A stretch of DNA of 64,000 bases from Cyrtodaria siliqua (lineage: Eukaryota > Mollusca > Bivalvia > Adapedonta > Hiatellidae). This document shows positions 1 to 10,880 of this stretch, piece by piece. The position numbers were made by a program, and so were the translations under genes. Below the pieces are notes generated by a model. That model saw only the letters and a program-made list of their open reading frames with translations, had not been told where the DNA came from and searched no databases. Each line of letters opens with the position of its first letter. Position 1 is the first letter of the stretch. The DNA lies in contig JAWPHD010010334.1 of NCBI GenBank assembly GCA_037043455.1, positions 30,755-94,754 on the forward strand, written 5' to 3'.

Positions 1-252
1 ACATTCTGTAAAAAAGAAGAAGTCCCTGGCACAGTTTAGAAGGACATAAATATACTCACCGTCAATGAAAAGTTACCACTTGTTAATCAGTTCAATAAAT
101 TCACAAAAGTAATTTTACAAGAACAAATCTGGTATATTTTGAGACGTTAGAGTATAGCCAGTCAATATGGAAAAAAACAGTAAGCGTCACCAATGCCCAG
201 TTCGCCTACACTAGCTTAAAATCCTAACGGTAGAAAACAAACTTCACAGACC

Positions 253-764
253 TCAGTACCGGGTGTGACCACCGCCTGCAGCCATGACAGCTCGGCATCT
301 ACGGCCCATGCTTCTTATTAGGCGTTGTATGCGATACTGGGTTATCGCGAGCCATTCCTCAATGAGGGCTCTGATGAGGTCTTGACGGGTGTTGATGTTA
401 CGTCTACCGTCATAGACACGGCGTCCAATCTGATCCCACAGATGCTCAATAAACGGGATAACGGTTGGCTGCAACACCTCATCCACGTAGCGTCGTGCTG
501 TCAAATTACCGTCAATTACTAATAGATCTGTCCTGTATCGCCAAGATATGCCCGCCCATACCATTACGCTTCCACCTCCCCAGCGCGGAGCCTGACGTAC
601 GCAGCAATCGTCGTACCGTTCACCGCGACGTCGCCACACCTTACGACGTCCGTCGTACATATCAAGACAGAACCGGGACTCGTCCGTAAAGAGGACGGTT
701 TGCCATTGTCTCTGTTGCAGCCAACCGTTATCCCGTTTATGCAGAACCATGCTGACGTCACCAT
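253..764 (-). pseudogene. Tc1/mariner transposase fragment, internally deleted
   Basis: The minus-strand frame runs from about 764 to the stop at 253-255. It shows the first catalytic block of a Tc1-type DDE transposase (LFTDESRFCL) and then VMVWAGI and DEVLQPTVIPF. It jumps straight to IEHLWDQIGRRV and the family's C-terminal region. The stretch that should lie between, holding the second catalytic Asp (HDNARPH-type) and the third-acid region (SPDLSP-type), is missing; it is present in the plus-strand arm. The N-terminal DNA-binding domain is absent. The protein cannot be an active transposase. Confidence 0.8.
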
Positions 765-1074
765 TTTTCAGCATGACAACGCTAGGCCTCACTCTGCAAG
801 ACTTACCTCAACGTATCTCGATGATAATAATATTGAAGTTCTGCCTTAGCCAGCCTTCTCACCCGATCTCAGTCCTATTGAGCATCTGTGGGATCAGACT
901 GGACGCCGTGTCTATGACGGTAGACGGAACATCAACACCCGTCAAGACCTCATCAGAGCCCTCATTGAAGAATGGCTCGCGATACCCCAGTATCGCATAC
1001 AACGCCTAATAAGAAGCATGGGCCGTAGATGCCGAGCTGGCATGGCTGCAGGCGGTGGTCACACCCGGTACTGA
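718..1074 (+). pseudogene. Tc1/mariner transposase C-terminal fragment
   Basis: The plus-strand frame reads QPTVIPF, then HDNARPHSARL with the second catalytic Asp, then the SPDLSPIEHLWD block, and ends at the TGA at 1072-1074. A TAG at 847-849 stands where the family has Trp just before the third catalytic block, so the frame is broken. It is the partner of the minus-strand fragment in the left arm. Together the two arms contain all catalytic blocks, but never in one frame. Confidence 0.75.
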
Positions 1075-1276
1075 GGTCTGTGAAGTTTGTTTTCTACCGT
1101 TAGGATTTTAAGCTAGTGTAGGCGAACTGGGCATTGGTGACGCTTACTGTTTTTTTCCATATTGACTGGCTATACTCTAACGTCTCAAAATATACCAGAT
1201 TTGTTCTTGTAAAATTGCTTTTGTGAATTTATTTAACTGATAAACAAGTGGTAACTTTTCATTGACGGTGAGTATA

Positions 1277-1932
1277 TGTAAGGTGAAATAATACTAGTGT
1301 TGTGCTATGTTCAATGCTGTGTTCTATGTTCAGTGAATTGCTGTGTAGCGTTCTTTGATGTATATATATGTAAATAAATTTATCTTTTATTGTGCTCATC
1401 AGTGTATCTCACCTTAATATTATGCATAATACATTTATGACAATTCCAATTCATTCAGCCATTTAAAGTGTTAATTATAGCCAATTAGTCAATTAATTGA
1501 TACAATAAATCTATTTAGTGTTTAACTTGTTTGTTAACACCTAACATGTGAAATCATTGGGAAATATGCTTGAAAAATATATAATTGTCCTTAGTCAAAA
1601 AACCTTCTCCTAACAATGAAGAAGTTCATTATACATGTATATTATAATTATTTGCTGTTTAATTTGAAGACTGAGTTTGACTGTCAGCCATATATGTATA
1701 TGTGTCTGTATATCCTCATGGGCGATTAGCCTATTGGAAATTTGAAAAAACAAACAAAAAACTATATTTTAAAGTGTATTTATGGAAATTATTTTTATTG
1801 TCTTTGTGTAATTATATTAGAAATATATGCATGTACATGTGCTCAATAAAATAAAACAAAACATATTCATGCAAATAAAATTTCAATACCATATACAGAC
1901 TGATTATTTCATGCTTTCATAGAAACATTATT
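1277..1932. other. AT-rich stretch, no gene seen
   Basis: AT-rich non-coding DNA with many short runs. No ORF with recognisable protein, no RNA gene and no clear repeat seen. Confidence 0.6.
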
Positions 1933-2125
1933 AAGGGGCTAATGTCCTATGTTGAAGGGGCTTTTGTCCGCCTGTGCAATATCAAGAAGGGGCTTGTGTC
2001 CGCCTGTGCAAAATCATGAAGGGGACAATGTCCTAGGGTGAAGGGGCTATTGTCCGCATGAGCACTATCATGAAGGGGCTTTTGTCCGCCTATGCAAATT
2101 TGAGCTTAGGGGCTAATGTCCTACA
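1933..2125. repeat. Alternating short tandem repeat with GGGGCTNNTGTCC core
   Basis: Seven near-repeats of a GGGGC-TNNTGTCC word. Two unit types are mixed: a 32-bp form with TTTTGTCCGCCTGTGCA and a 22-bp form with TAATGTCCTA. The order is short, long, long, short, long, long, short. Non-coding; function unknown. Confidence 0.8.
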
Positions 2126-2828
2126 TTCTGTACTGTAAAGGCAGGAAGAAGGAAAACAATATGTCGATAATTATACTTGCACATGAACTTGTGAACAAAT
2201 TCTTCTAGACTCGTACGCAAATACAAACATGAGCTTTCACTCAGTTAAAATTAAATTCTGCATTGCGCATACTTTCCAAAATAAAAAAAAACGTTTGAAA
2301 ATTAAATGATTTGTTTTAAAAAATAATTTCAGTTTTCATTGCTTGTTTGTTTTTTTTGTAAATATTTGAACATAGTTTACCGAAACTATTCTAAAATAAT
2401 AAAGTTATAATTAGGAACTAGTAAAAACATGGTAGAAAGCAGCTTTTAACATAATTTTTCAAACAATTTGAAAAAGTCATCCATTATATTTTAGAAGAAT
2501 TATTCCAGTTTTAGCTTTTTTTTGTTTAGATTTTGATATTTTGAACTTGTTCCCCACTCACCCCCACCTCCAAAACATTGTAAAATGATAAATAGTATAA
2601 CTGGCAAATGTAAAGAGGTTGTAACCAAAAGCATAAAACCTAATTTTGAAATGAAATTAAACTTTGAAATGCATTCATTGCTTGTAAGAAACAATATTCT
2701 TTCTTTTTTTAGAGATGTTTGTTAATTTTGGTGTTGTTTTACCCCAAAATGTGTAGCAAACTAATATTATTATACACATGAAACTTAATCAGTGTAAAAG
2801 AAAGCATTTTTAACAATTAAAAAATAAA
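2126..2828. other. AT-rich stretch, no gene seen
   Basis: Long A and T runs. A 64-residue frame on the minus strand at 2500-2694 has no recognisable protein character. Confidence 0.6.
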
Positions 2829-3780
2829 TTAAAGGGAATATAGCGACACAGCCAAACAAATCGGTTGATAAACAAAAAAGTTATGACCATTTGAAGGTTG
2901 TTCTAAAATGGGCATGGGAGCCGCCATTTTGAAAACTATGATGTCATAGTTCCATATGATAAATATTATACAATTATTGCCTTTTGATGAGGTCGATACA
3001 TGGTTTTATCGACCTGAGAAAATGCATATTGACCTCGGACTACGAAACATGGTTTTATCGACCCGAGAAAAGGCATATTGACCGAGGTCGATAACACCAT
3101 GTATTGATCGAATTCGAAAGGCAACAATAGTTTTATTATAAAATCAAAAAATTAAAGAAATTTACCGCCGTAAATGTTGCCATTTTAGTATTATCGGCAT
3201 CTCCATTTTCTATAAACCTGTCGGCTGACATTTTGTTGATCCCGATGACGTCATTCTATTGTACATTCGTACCAATTCACGTTTGCGAGCGCATTTTATT
3301 TTAGCCACGCCTTTGAGTCAATATGAAAAGTCAATATACATTTCTCAGGTCAATACGTCTTTTTAGCATGAATCATGTGACCAGCCTTGATCCAATAGAA
3401 TTTCTTTAATTTTTTGATTTTATAATAATGATAAATATCATTTAAAGCAAAGTAAATCACTGCAAATGAATGCAAACTCCTTAACTGGTCATATAAAGCA
3501 TTACTGCCATTAGTAATACATATTCTTCATACAGTTACTTTAATTTTTGCCCCTATAAATGAGTAAATTTTCATATTTATCAATATTCCATATATGGTCA
3601 TTTAGAACTGTGATGTCATGCTCTAAAAATGGCGGCTTCCATATCGTTTCAACAGAACCTTCAAACTATCATATCTTCTTTGTTTATCATCCGATTTTGA
3701 TAATTCTTTCACCCTTTCCCAAGTTTTTCAGAACTCTCAATAATAAAGATTTTTTGGCTTTGTCGCTGCATTCCCTTTAA
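2829..3780. mobile_element. TTAA-flanked fold-back element (MITE-like)
   Basis: The left end TTAAAGGGAATATAGCGACA and the right end TGTCGCTGCATTCCCTTTAA are imperfect inverted copies. The match continues inward through ATGACCATTTGAAGGTT / ACCTTCAAACTATCAT and through GCCGCCATTTT / AAAATGGCGGC. TTAA bounds both ends, which is typical of piggyBac-type targets. No coding capacity is seen. A second inverted-repeat unit is nested in the middle (2960-3430). Confidence 0.7.
2960..3430. mobile_element. Nested hairpin element with GACCGAGGTCGAT motif
   Basis: Inner inverted repeats: ATAAAATCAAAAAATTAAAG near 3140 against CTTTAATTTTTTGATTTTAT near 3405. Both sides also carry words such as GGTCGATA, TATTGACC and GACCTGAG. 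The same motif vocabulary (TTGACCGAGG, GAGGTCAATA) appears in the hairpin at 57884-58015, which suggests a related family. Non-coding. Confidence 0.55.
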
Positions 3781-4009
3781 TGTTTGAACATTTGAACAGA
3801 TAATGAAGAGATAATTATTCCACTTTTGGCAATTTATGTCAGTTTTTTAACACATTTTACCGAAAATATTAATAATCAACGAATAACTGTGAAATTCATA
3901 CACGTCGTAAACCCATTTTCGCATTTTCTTTTTGCAAAATTAAATATTAAAATACATCCATTGATTTTTAAAAAAAATAATATTCAAGTTTTAAGCACTT
4001 TTTATTCCT

Positions 4010-4735
4010 TCCGTAGGGACGTATTATGTCGTGACGTTGTCCGTCCGTCCACCCGTCTGCCTGTCTGTCTGCCGTCTGTCCGTCTGCCTGTCTGTTTGCC
4101 CGTCTGTTCGTCTGCCTGCATGTCGGTCCATCTGTCCGTTAACTTTTACCTGACAACCGATTGCGGCTTATAACTTTCAAGTATATAAGGTTAAGTATAT
4201 AAGGTTCAGAACAATAACTTTCATCCTCCTCCAATGTGATAAAGGCCCATAACTCGCGGGTTCATATTTTTCTCTGATTAATATATTTTGAGTTATTTCC
4301 CTAGGAAATACTTAACCTTGCCAATAACTTTCAAAGTTTAAGGTCTACAAAATGAAAATGAATTTTTACACATCTTCAGCATGATTCAGTGAATACATCT
4401 GATAAAGGCCCATAACTTTGATTCATATTTCTTTGAATTATTTCTCTTTGTAAATGTTTTAAACGGGATTAAGTTCCAGTTTAACAAATTTGCCAATAAC
4501 AAAACAAAAGGTTTATAACAATGAAACTATCTACACATCTTCACCATGATCCAGTGGAAGACCCATACTTCTTTGAATCATATGATTTGAATGATTTCAC
4601 TTCGAAAAAGGTTTAACCTGGAACAATATATACATTGCCATTTAATATAAGTGATTATGGCTAATACCTTGCAAAGTATTAAGTCTACAGCGTATATGCC
4701 CCGCTAGGCGGTGCTCTTGCTTTTAGTTGTGACAT
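4010..4735. repeat. Modular dispersed repeat with CCGTC/TGTCTG tract
   Basis: It opens with a GTAGGGACGTATTATGTCGTG leader, then an irregular CCGTC/TGTCTGCC tract (4040-4140), then two or three diverged internal units sharing GATAAAGGCCCATAACT (about 4240 and 4400). It closes with CCCCGCTAGGCGGTGCTCTTG near 4700. Sequences at 7118-7662 and 40615-41378 have the same plan. I recall such repeats as widespread in bivalve DNA; the transposon class is uncertain. Confidence 0.55.
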
Positions 4736-5336
4736 TTTTGGTCCCAAAACTTGGGATAAGCTGTGCATCTTACAGAGCTATCACGTTGAAGTCATATATT
4801 TATGTAAGGCATCAATGATTTCGAAAACAATTATTATAGAATGGTAGCGACCAATCTCATGGCTCAGGGACTAAAACAGTTAAACTTTCAAATAGCATTT
4901 AAAAAATAATCTGCCATACATGGAAGAAAAATAAGTTCAAAAAATAAGAATTTTCCTACATACCTACCCATCGAAAAAAATCTAAGGTGTGTTTACGTTT
5001 GGTCTAATCTGATATCCTATTGGACTTTAAGTTGAAGGAAACGGGCAATAAATTGATAAACACAAACACGGACAATACGTGCTCATTAAAAATCGATTAA
5101 ATAAATTACAAGTAGTTCAATTCTTATCAACTCATCAAATTGTTATTTAGTAACGATAACAATAAGGACGGATGGTAGATAACGTCGTATCTGCGAATTT
5201 TATCACTATATTGACCTTTAACTGTAAAAGATCCGTGTTTAGATGAAGCTTATGAAGTGTCAGTTTCCAGTTTAGAGGACAACACTAATATTATTAATCC
5301 GAAGCAAGAAATAAGGCCACTGCCACCGCTTATCCC
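4736..5336. other. No gene seen
   Basis: AT-rich sequence. Overlapping frames of 62-66 residues on both strands near 5250-5457 are mirror reads of one stretch and match nothing I recognise. Confidence 0.5.
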
Positions 5337-5391
5337 AATCGTGAACGCTCGACCAATCCCGTCAAATCGTGAACGCTCGACCAATCCCGTC
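5337..5391. repeat. Two-copy 28-bp tandem repeat
   Basis: AATCGTGAACGCTCGACC followed by AATCCCGTC occurs twice in direct succession, starting at 5337 and 5365. Confidence 0.8.
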
Positions 5392-5417
5392 ATTCTTCGG
5401 GATCCCGCCACGTGTGT

Positions 5418-6168
5418 ATCACGCTTCGATATGTTCAAAATCTTGACATTCTGTTAGCCGGAAGGCAACGGCACAGAACATAGTGCACTGTTGCTAAGCC
5501 GTTGCTACATAAACAATATAGCCGTTTGCCACACGTGTTGATGTATGATTTGCGTTGCATGTTTATTATTTACAATACAGATAAAGGTTTTATCACTGCT
5601 TTCACGTAAATAAACTATAGATGGAGCAATCGGCTAAATGACATTGCAACATGTTGAAGATACTTTGATTTTGAATGCAAATTCGTTTTGGCGAGAATCT
5701 GACGCGCGTCACGCTAGTATGACGTTACCAATATGGAAACCTGCGTATTACATTTGAGTCATGCAATCTCTACCGAGAGTACACTCGTTCCTCATATATG
5801 TGAGTGCAAGGAACGATAAATATGCGTGGAAATTGTCGAGTCATGCAATCGTGAACGCTGTGTCGGTATGTTCAAAATCTTTACATTCTGTTAGAAAATA
5901 GTGCACTGTTGCTAAGCAGTTGCTACATAAACAATATGGCCGCTTGGCACACGTGTTGTTGTATGATTTGCGTTACATGTTTGTTATTTACAATACAGAT
6001 GAAGGTTTTATCACTGCTTTCACATAAATAAACTATAGATGGAGCAATCGGCTAAATAACATTGCAAAATGTTGAAGATAACTTTGATTTTGAATGCAAA
6101 TTAGTTTTGGCGAGAATCTGACGCGCGTCACGCTAGTATGACGTAACCAAGTATTACATTCGAGTCAT
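5418..6168 (+). repeat. Direct duplication of about 320 bp
   Basis: About 5418-5768 recurs at about 5848-6168 with scattered changes. Shared landmarks are ATAGTGCACTGTTGCTAAGC, ACAATACAGAT, ACTATAGATGGAGCAATCGG and GACGCGCGTCACGCTAGTAT. The second copy lacks about 20 bp near its left end, at the GCCGGAAGGCAACGGCACAG segment. Non-coding on inspection. Confidence 0.8.
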
Positions 6169-6335
6169 GCTGCGAAGCAGTGTACGAGATGTTGCGAATG
6201 TTGAATCGTGCTGTAGTCTCTATCATCCAGACACACTCAAGCTGACTGCGAGCGCGAGAGAAGTCTCGCGAGAGATCTGGATGATCGAGACTAATCGTGC
6301 TGCGAAGCGGCGTACGAGATGTTGCGAATATGTTA
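6168..6335. repeat. Hairpin flanked by a direct repeat
   Basis: AGTCTCTATCATCCAGA at 6214 pairs with TCTGGATGATCGAGACT ending near 6292, with a CG-rich stem (CGCGAGAG / CTCTCGCG) inside. TGCTGCGAAGC followed by GTACGAGATGTTGCGAAT lies on both sides (6168 and 6299), so the hairpin sits between short direct repeats. Confidence 0.65.
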
Positions 6336-7117
6336 TCCCTGCCGATGAGTATTCAAGTTCATTTTGTCATATTTTGTCATATTCATTAAAGGTCTTCATC
6401 ATCACCCCTGTATTGTTTTAGGTGCTGCTTGAGTGATGACAGTAAACAATGGTCGCCGCTCCAGCAAAACATGGAGTTTTTACAACATAATTTGAAGCAA
6501 CTCTGCAGCTCTGCAGATGAGAAGGTTCCAGGCCCATTCTGCATTTTTTAAATTATATATGAGGATGTAATCCCCCTCCCCGCTGAGTACTGAATACTCC
6601 TTAATTTGAGGTCTGAGTACTGAATACTCCTTATTTTAAAGACCGAGTACTGAATACTATTTAGCACAAATGACATCATAGTTCTTTTAGAAAATGTTAA
6701 TAGGTGCATTTTATTCTAGTCTTTTTACACAACATCATCATCATTTTCTGCTATCATAACTATACAAGATTAAATATCTAAAAACGAAGAAAAGGATCCA
6801 ACAGGCTTGTATCATTATTACTAATAAAATCACGAATAATTAAACATATGAAACTGTATATTTGTTACTTTTTGTCGTTTTTCTTCTATTATATTATATT
6901 TCCTATACACATGTGTAGATATAGCACAGTACGGTGTTATACACTCGATATGTTACTTACATATTAAAATAAATAATAAAAATAAAGATAATATAATTAG
7001 TGACTGCTAAATGACTAATCATGTTATAAAAACTATGAAACACGTATATGTTAAAGCACATGTTCATGCAATCCCGGAACGTTAATGCTTAATTACAAAG
7101 TCATTTAATATTGTGTT
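6336..7117. other. No gene seen
   Basis: A three-copy GAGTACTGAATACT word lies at about 6583-6657. Otherwise AT-rich non-coding DNA. Confidence 0.5.
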
Positions 7118-7662
7118 ATGTCCCCACAGGGAGGCATATAGTAATTGCACTGTCCGTCCGTCCGGAAAAAGTGTCTCAGCTATTACTTGAAAAAGTACTG
7201 AAGGGAGTTGCGTCAAACTTCACACAACTGTTCATTACATTGAGAAGGTGTGTCGCGCGCAAGTATCATGTTCGTGTCTCAAAGGTCACTCTTGGAGGTC
7301 AAAGGTAAAAAAATCGTGAAAAAAGTCATGTCTCAGCCATTACTTGGAAACTACTGAAGGGAGTTGCGTCAAACTTCACACAAATGTTCATCAAAATAAG
7401 AAGGTATACGCGCGCAATAATCATGTCAGTGCCTCAAAGGTCAAGATGACAGTTGGAGGTCAAATGTCATTTCTTTCATGTCAGCCATTAGTCCAAAACT
7501 ACTGAAGGAAATTAATGCGTCGAACTTCACACAAATGTTCATCACAATGAGAAGGTGTGTCTTGTGCAAAAATTATGTCAGTGCCTCAAAGGTCAAGGTC
7601 GCAGTTAGGCAGATGGTTTAAAGTGGGGGCATCCGAGTCTCATGGACACATTTCTTGTTTAT
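7118..7662. repeat. Modular dispersed repeat with three internal units
   Basis: It begins ATGTCCCCACAGGGAGGCAT with a CTGTCCGTCCGTCCGG tract. Three units of about 150 bp follow, each holding ACTGAAGG, then GTCAAACTTCACACAA and CTCAAAGGTCA. It ends GGCATCCGAGTCTCATGGAC. Same plan as 4010-4735 and 40615-41378 but different unit sequence. Non-autonomous; class uncertain. Confidence 0.65.
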
Positions 7663-7995
7663 TAAATAAATGCTTCTTTATGTTTGTTAGTATAACTACC
7701 CACAACAAATAATAATGCTCGTTTAATATCAGTATGATATGATGGTTTTAACAAAATACCTATGGCAAACATGTGTGACCCAACTTGGATGGAAAATTAA
7801 ATAAAGAATCGGGTCACGTAAAGTAAATGTTAAATAACAAATAACCCTAACCCTAACTTCTGCGCTGATATAAATCAATTTTAGTAAATTGTAAAATTTT
7901 AAGTTCGTTTTTGAGAATTAAATAGAAGAATATGAACGCTCATAGTCATTTAGCCAAAATCCTTGGCTATTTTTAGGCGGTACCGGAAATTAAAT
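7663..7995. other. No gene seen
   Basis: AT-rich sequence. A short CCCTAACCCTAA run near 7845 is too brief to call telomeric. Confidence 0.5.
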
Positions 7996-8345
7996 CATTA
8001 ATTACAAAGTAATTTTTAACACAATTACATAAAAAATATATATTTACGTCCGCTAGACCATTCTACATTAATATATACTAATTTTAATTATAGGAACATG
8101 ATCGTTTATGAAAAATAATATTATGAGTACGACTGGTTCAAGTCATCTACTAGTAGACAAAACTCTTTAGTCGGTCCTACAAAGTAAATCATTAATTACA
8201 TTAAGTCATTTTTTAACATAATTACATAATATTTTTAAATATATTTATGTCCGCTAGACCATTCTACATTAATATATACTAATTTTAATTATAGGAAAAC
8301 GATAGTAAATATGAAAAATAATAGTATGAGTAAGACTGGTCCATA
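7996..8345 (+). repeat. Direct duplication of about 150 bp
   Basis: CCGCTAGACCATTCTACATT followed by AATATATACTAATTTTAATTA occurs near 8049 and 8251, with similar flanks (AATTACATAA before, GAAAAATAATA and GACTGGT after). Confidence 0.8.
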
Positions 8346-8738
8346 TATGATAATCACTTTTGATAACAGGTCCCGGAAGTCGGAAGCAGTAAGAAAATAT
8401 CCTGTTTAGCTTCTTATGTGGTTCAAAATTATAGGGAAGAACCGGATTGTTGATTGTTTATATACATTTTCAAGGGAACAGTTATCTTCGCATTCTCCCA
8501 GAGTCGAAACAGGCAGATATGCACATACTATGGTAAAAAAAAGAAGCTTGAAAAAATAATGAAATATCTATATACGACGCAGTGAATGACTTCAAATAAT
8601 GCGTCGAAAGTAAGCACGTGTCATGCGGCCTAACGCGTTATGTGACAAAGAAGTAACTTGAAATAGACGACGCATTATGTGACTCGGGTCACATTGCGCA
8701 AAAGTAGTACACTGCACTATGGTACACTGCACTATGGT
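8346..8738. other. No gene; short repeats only
   Basis: ACGACGCA / TGCGTCG words repeat between 8575 and 8665. A 15-bp unit TACACTGCACTATGG is repeated exactly at 8709-8738. Confidence 0.55.
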
Positions 8739-8795
8739 AATGAGAAAGTGTCAATTCTTACGGATGGCGGGAGGTATACATTTGTACAAATGTGT
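8739..8795 (+). mobile_element. SINE body fragment
   Basis: AATGAGAAAGTGTCAATTC, then TTACGGATGGCGGGAGGTAT, matches the body of the tRNA-derived SINE at 39236-39425, without its tRNA-like head. Confidence 0.65.
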
Positions 8796-8904
8796 ATATA
8801 TATGGGTTAATGCCAATAACAATAATGCAAATCACGGGAGCGACCACAGAGAGAGAGAGAGAGAGTACATAGGGTAATGATAAGCAATTGTTCGATATCT
8901 GTTT

Positions 8905-9120
8905 TTGAGCGCGCCCGTGGCAGGTTGCGTCTACAACTCGCTCGTCTCTCACCGCTGCGGGTTCGAATCCCACTTAGGAAGCTCGACTTGTCAAATGAGA
9001 AAGTGTCAATTCTTACAGATGGAGGGATGTATACAGTCATAGGGTGGTCTGTCTCCACCCCGCCACCACCTCCACCCCACATCCCCCATTCCACCAAAAA
9101 AAAGAAAGAAAAAGAATAAA
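8905..9120 (+). mobile_element. tRNA-derived SINE with homopolymer tail
   Basis: The tRNA-like head has a perfect RNA polymerase III B-box (GGTTCGAATCC, 8960-8970) after CTCTCACCGCTGC. The body has GAGAAAGTGTCAATTCTTAC and GGTCTGTCTCCACC. It ends in a CCACC-rich and A-rich stretch to about 9165. The A-box half is more decayed than in the 39.2-kb copy. It is not a functional tRNA: there is no anticodon arm or acceptor stem that I can pair. Confidence 0.75.
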
Positions 9121-9215
9121 AAAAAAAAAAAAAAGATAAAAAAAAAATAAAAAAAATAATCGACCGTTGTTTATGGCCTAACCTGTGCTTCAAATGAAAT
9201 GATATCAGTTTGATA

Positions 9216-9740
9216 TATACTCCTCAAAATAATTTAAGGACCGCCAGAATATTTCTCCATATGGTTACTAGTGAAAATGACTATAAACCATTTTCAAACT
9301 TTACACAGAATGTGTAAGCAATGTTGCATTAGACTGGTCATTGAATGGTCTTCTGCGTTAGATAAAAGAACAAATGTTGATATACATTGTTCTGTTAATT
9401 AAAAAGAGACCAAGATTTTTGATAATTTCTAAAAATCATTAATTTGCCCCAAAACAACAATATTAAAGTTTTAGACTTTTTGTAAATTTATTCATAACTT
9501 TTAATCACTACCAATGGAACTATGGACGCGAAATTTTAATTTCCCCCGAAATTGACTAACCTTTGAAATGCATACACCGAACAGTTTCGAAAAACGCTGA
9601 ATTTTTATCCCATCTAAAATGATGTTTTCAAGACCTTGTTGCCTATTTGGCACTGCACGCACGCTTATCTGTAGAGTAATTCTAAAGAAATAGTGAACGA
9701 TGTGTGTTAAGGAATCGGTAGTTATGAAAATAATTGGATA
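9216..9740. mobile_element. Possible mariner-like fragment, one end only
   Basis: TATACTCCTCAAAATAATTT then AAGGACCGCC resembles a mariner-type terminal repeat. No inverted partner is visible downstream, and no transposase reads in any frame, so this is a weak call resting on one end. Confidence 0.25.
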
Positions 9741-10122
9741 ATACAATTTTTGGGTGAAAACAGCATTTTATTGAAATTTAAAAATTTCAATCTTCATTTA
9801 TTTATTCGTTGGTGTAAAATACAGAAACATGAAACAGTTTACATTTTTGGTATGCACTGTGTATTTAAACGTGTGCGATGATGAAACTTTAATCGTATTG
9901 AAAGACAGAAGTAATTGTGTGCATAAATAAAGAAATAAAGCCTGGGTACGCAAGTGGGATCAATGGTAGAACAGTCACCATTAGTACAATGCTATTATTA
10001 TATCCACACCGTGTATATGACAATAAAGTATTATACGATATTCGAAGCGCAGTAAAGTGATGAATTAGTATTATTCCCCGGTTACGCAAACTCATGCAGT
10101 ATATAGAACGTTGCCAACTACT

Positions 10123-10172
10123 AGTGTGTGTGTGTGTGTGTGTGTTTGTGTGTTTGTGTTTGTGTGTGTTTG

Positions 10173-10205
<33 letters not shown>

Positions 10206-10251
10206 GCGCGCGTGCGTGTGTGTGCGTGTGTGTGTGTGCGTGTGTGTGTGA
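10123..10251. repeat. TG/GC dinucleotide microsatellite
   Basis: A run of (TG)n with interspersed TTTG and GCGC steps. Apparent Val/Cys-rich and Thr/His-rich frames across it are artefacts of the repeat. Confidence 0.95.
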
Positions 10252-10384
10252 TACTAAGGACTATAGTCCCTCCGCCACCAGAGAATCCCGGTTCAGCTGG
10301 GTACAATGGAGTGTGGACTGTCTACTGAGTGATTGTGTGTAGTGCTATGCATATATTTTCTCTCTACTTGAATCAGATGTAGTG

Positions 10385-10880
10385 CTGTCACACTGGAATA
10401 CCACGCCGTAATACATGGTACCCCCACACATTTACATTATTCTTTTACACCGGGTAACCCGAGATGTATCACTACCCATTATTCTGACACCGGGTCAACC
10501 AGACGTAGCACTACCCATTATTCTGACACCGGGTCAACCAGACGTAGCACTACCCATTATTCTGACACCGGGTCAACCAGACGTATCACTACCCATTATT
10601 CTGACACCGGGTCAACCAGACGTAGCACTACCCATTATTCTGACACCGGGTCAACCAGACGTAGCACTACCCATTATTCTGACACCGGGTCAACCAGACG
10701 TATCACTACCCATTATTCTGACACCGGGTCAACCAGACGTAGCACTACCCATTATTCGCTCGTCAAGCAAGGATTACAGTAACTACTACCATTTTAAAGT
10801 CCTGACGCGGCCAGAAGACTCGAATCCACGACCTCCCGATTGCAGGTCAGACACTCTAATCACTACACCACTGCCCTTCA
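10385..10880 (-). mobile_element. tRNA-derived SINE with tandemly expanded centre
   Basis: Read on the minus strand, the head has an A-box-like TGGTGTAGTGA (10860-10870) and a B-box GGATTCGAGTC (10817-10827). The body contains the GTTGACCCGGTGTCAG word. The far end has GGTATTCCAGTGTGACAGCA. I recall this body type from mollusc SINEs. The core has been amplified into a 39-bp array (separate entry), making the element longer than a usual SINE. The plus-strand frame across it gives a regular 13-residue peptide repeat but is not a gene. Confidence 0.75.
10464..10757. repeat. 39-bp tandem array with 117-bp higher-order period
   Basis: At least seven copies of a 39-bp unit built on ACCCATTATTCTGACACCGG and GTCAACCAGACGTA. 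The base after GTA alternates in order T,G,G,T,G,G,T,G, so units are arranged in triplets: the array grew in 117-bp blocks after the third-unit variant arose. It lies inside the SINE core. Confidence 0.9.

Larger units (their letters stand above)
51..1276. mobile_element. Fold-back Tc1/mariner-type element
   Basis: The ends are exact inverted copies (TATACTCACC at 51-60, GGTGAGTATA at 1267-1276) and start and end in TA, the usual Tc1/mariner target. The inverted similarity is far longer than a normal terminal repeat: about 64-452 pairs with about 885-1271, so each arm holds the terminal repeat plus the C-terminal third of a transposase gene. Between the arms lies a middle transposase segment that reads on the minus strand. 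A 22-bp word ending the left arm (452-474) recurs inverted at 718-740. The structure therefore looks like an element duplicated head to head, or one whose centre was inverted. The arms differ at a few bases, so it is not brand new. It is non-autonomous: neither arm has a complete DDE domain. Confidence 0.85.

Noticed and set aside
5250..5457. Overlapping 62- and 66-codon frames on both strands
   Set aside because: Same stretch read twice, containing a 28-bp tandem repeat; no protein family recognised.
7841..7858. CCCTAACCCTAA telomere-like run
   Set aside because: Only about two and a half repeats; not enough for an interstitial telomere call.
8920..8975. Possible tRNA gene
   Set aside because: A good B-box is present but the cloverleaf cannot be closed and the sequence continues into a SINE body found at three other places.
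8807..9193. 128-codon minus-strand frame with Phe and Gly runs
   Set aside because: It crosses a SINE tail and A/C homopolymers.
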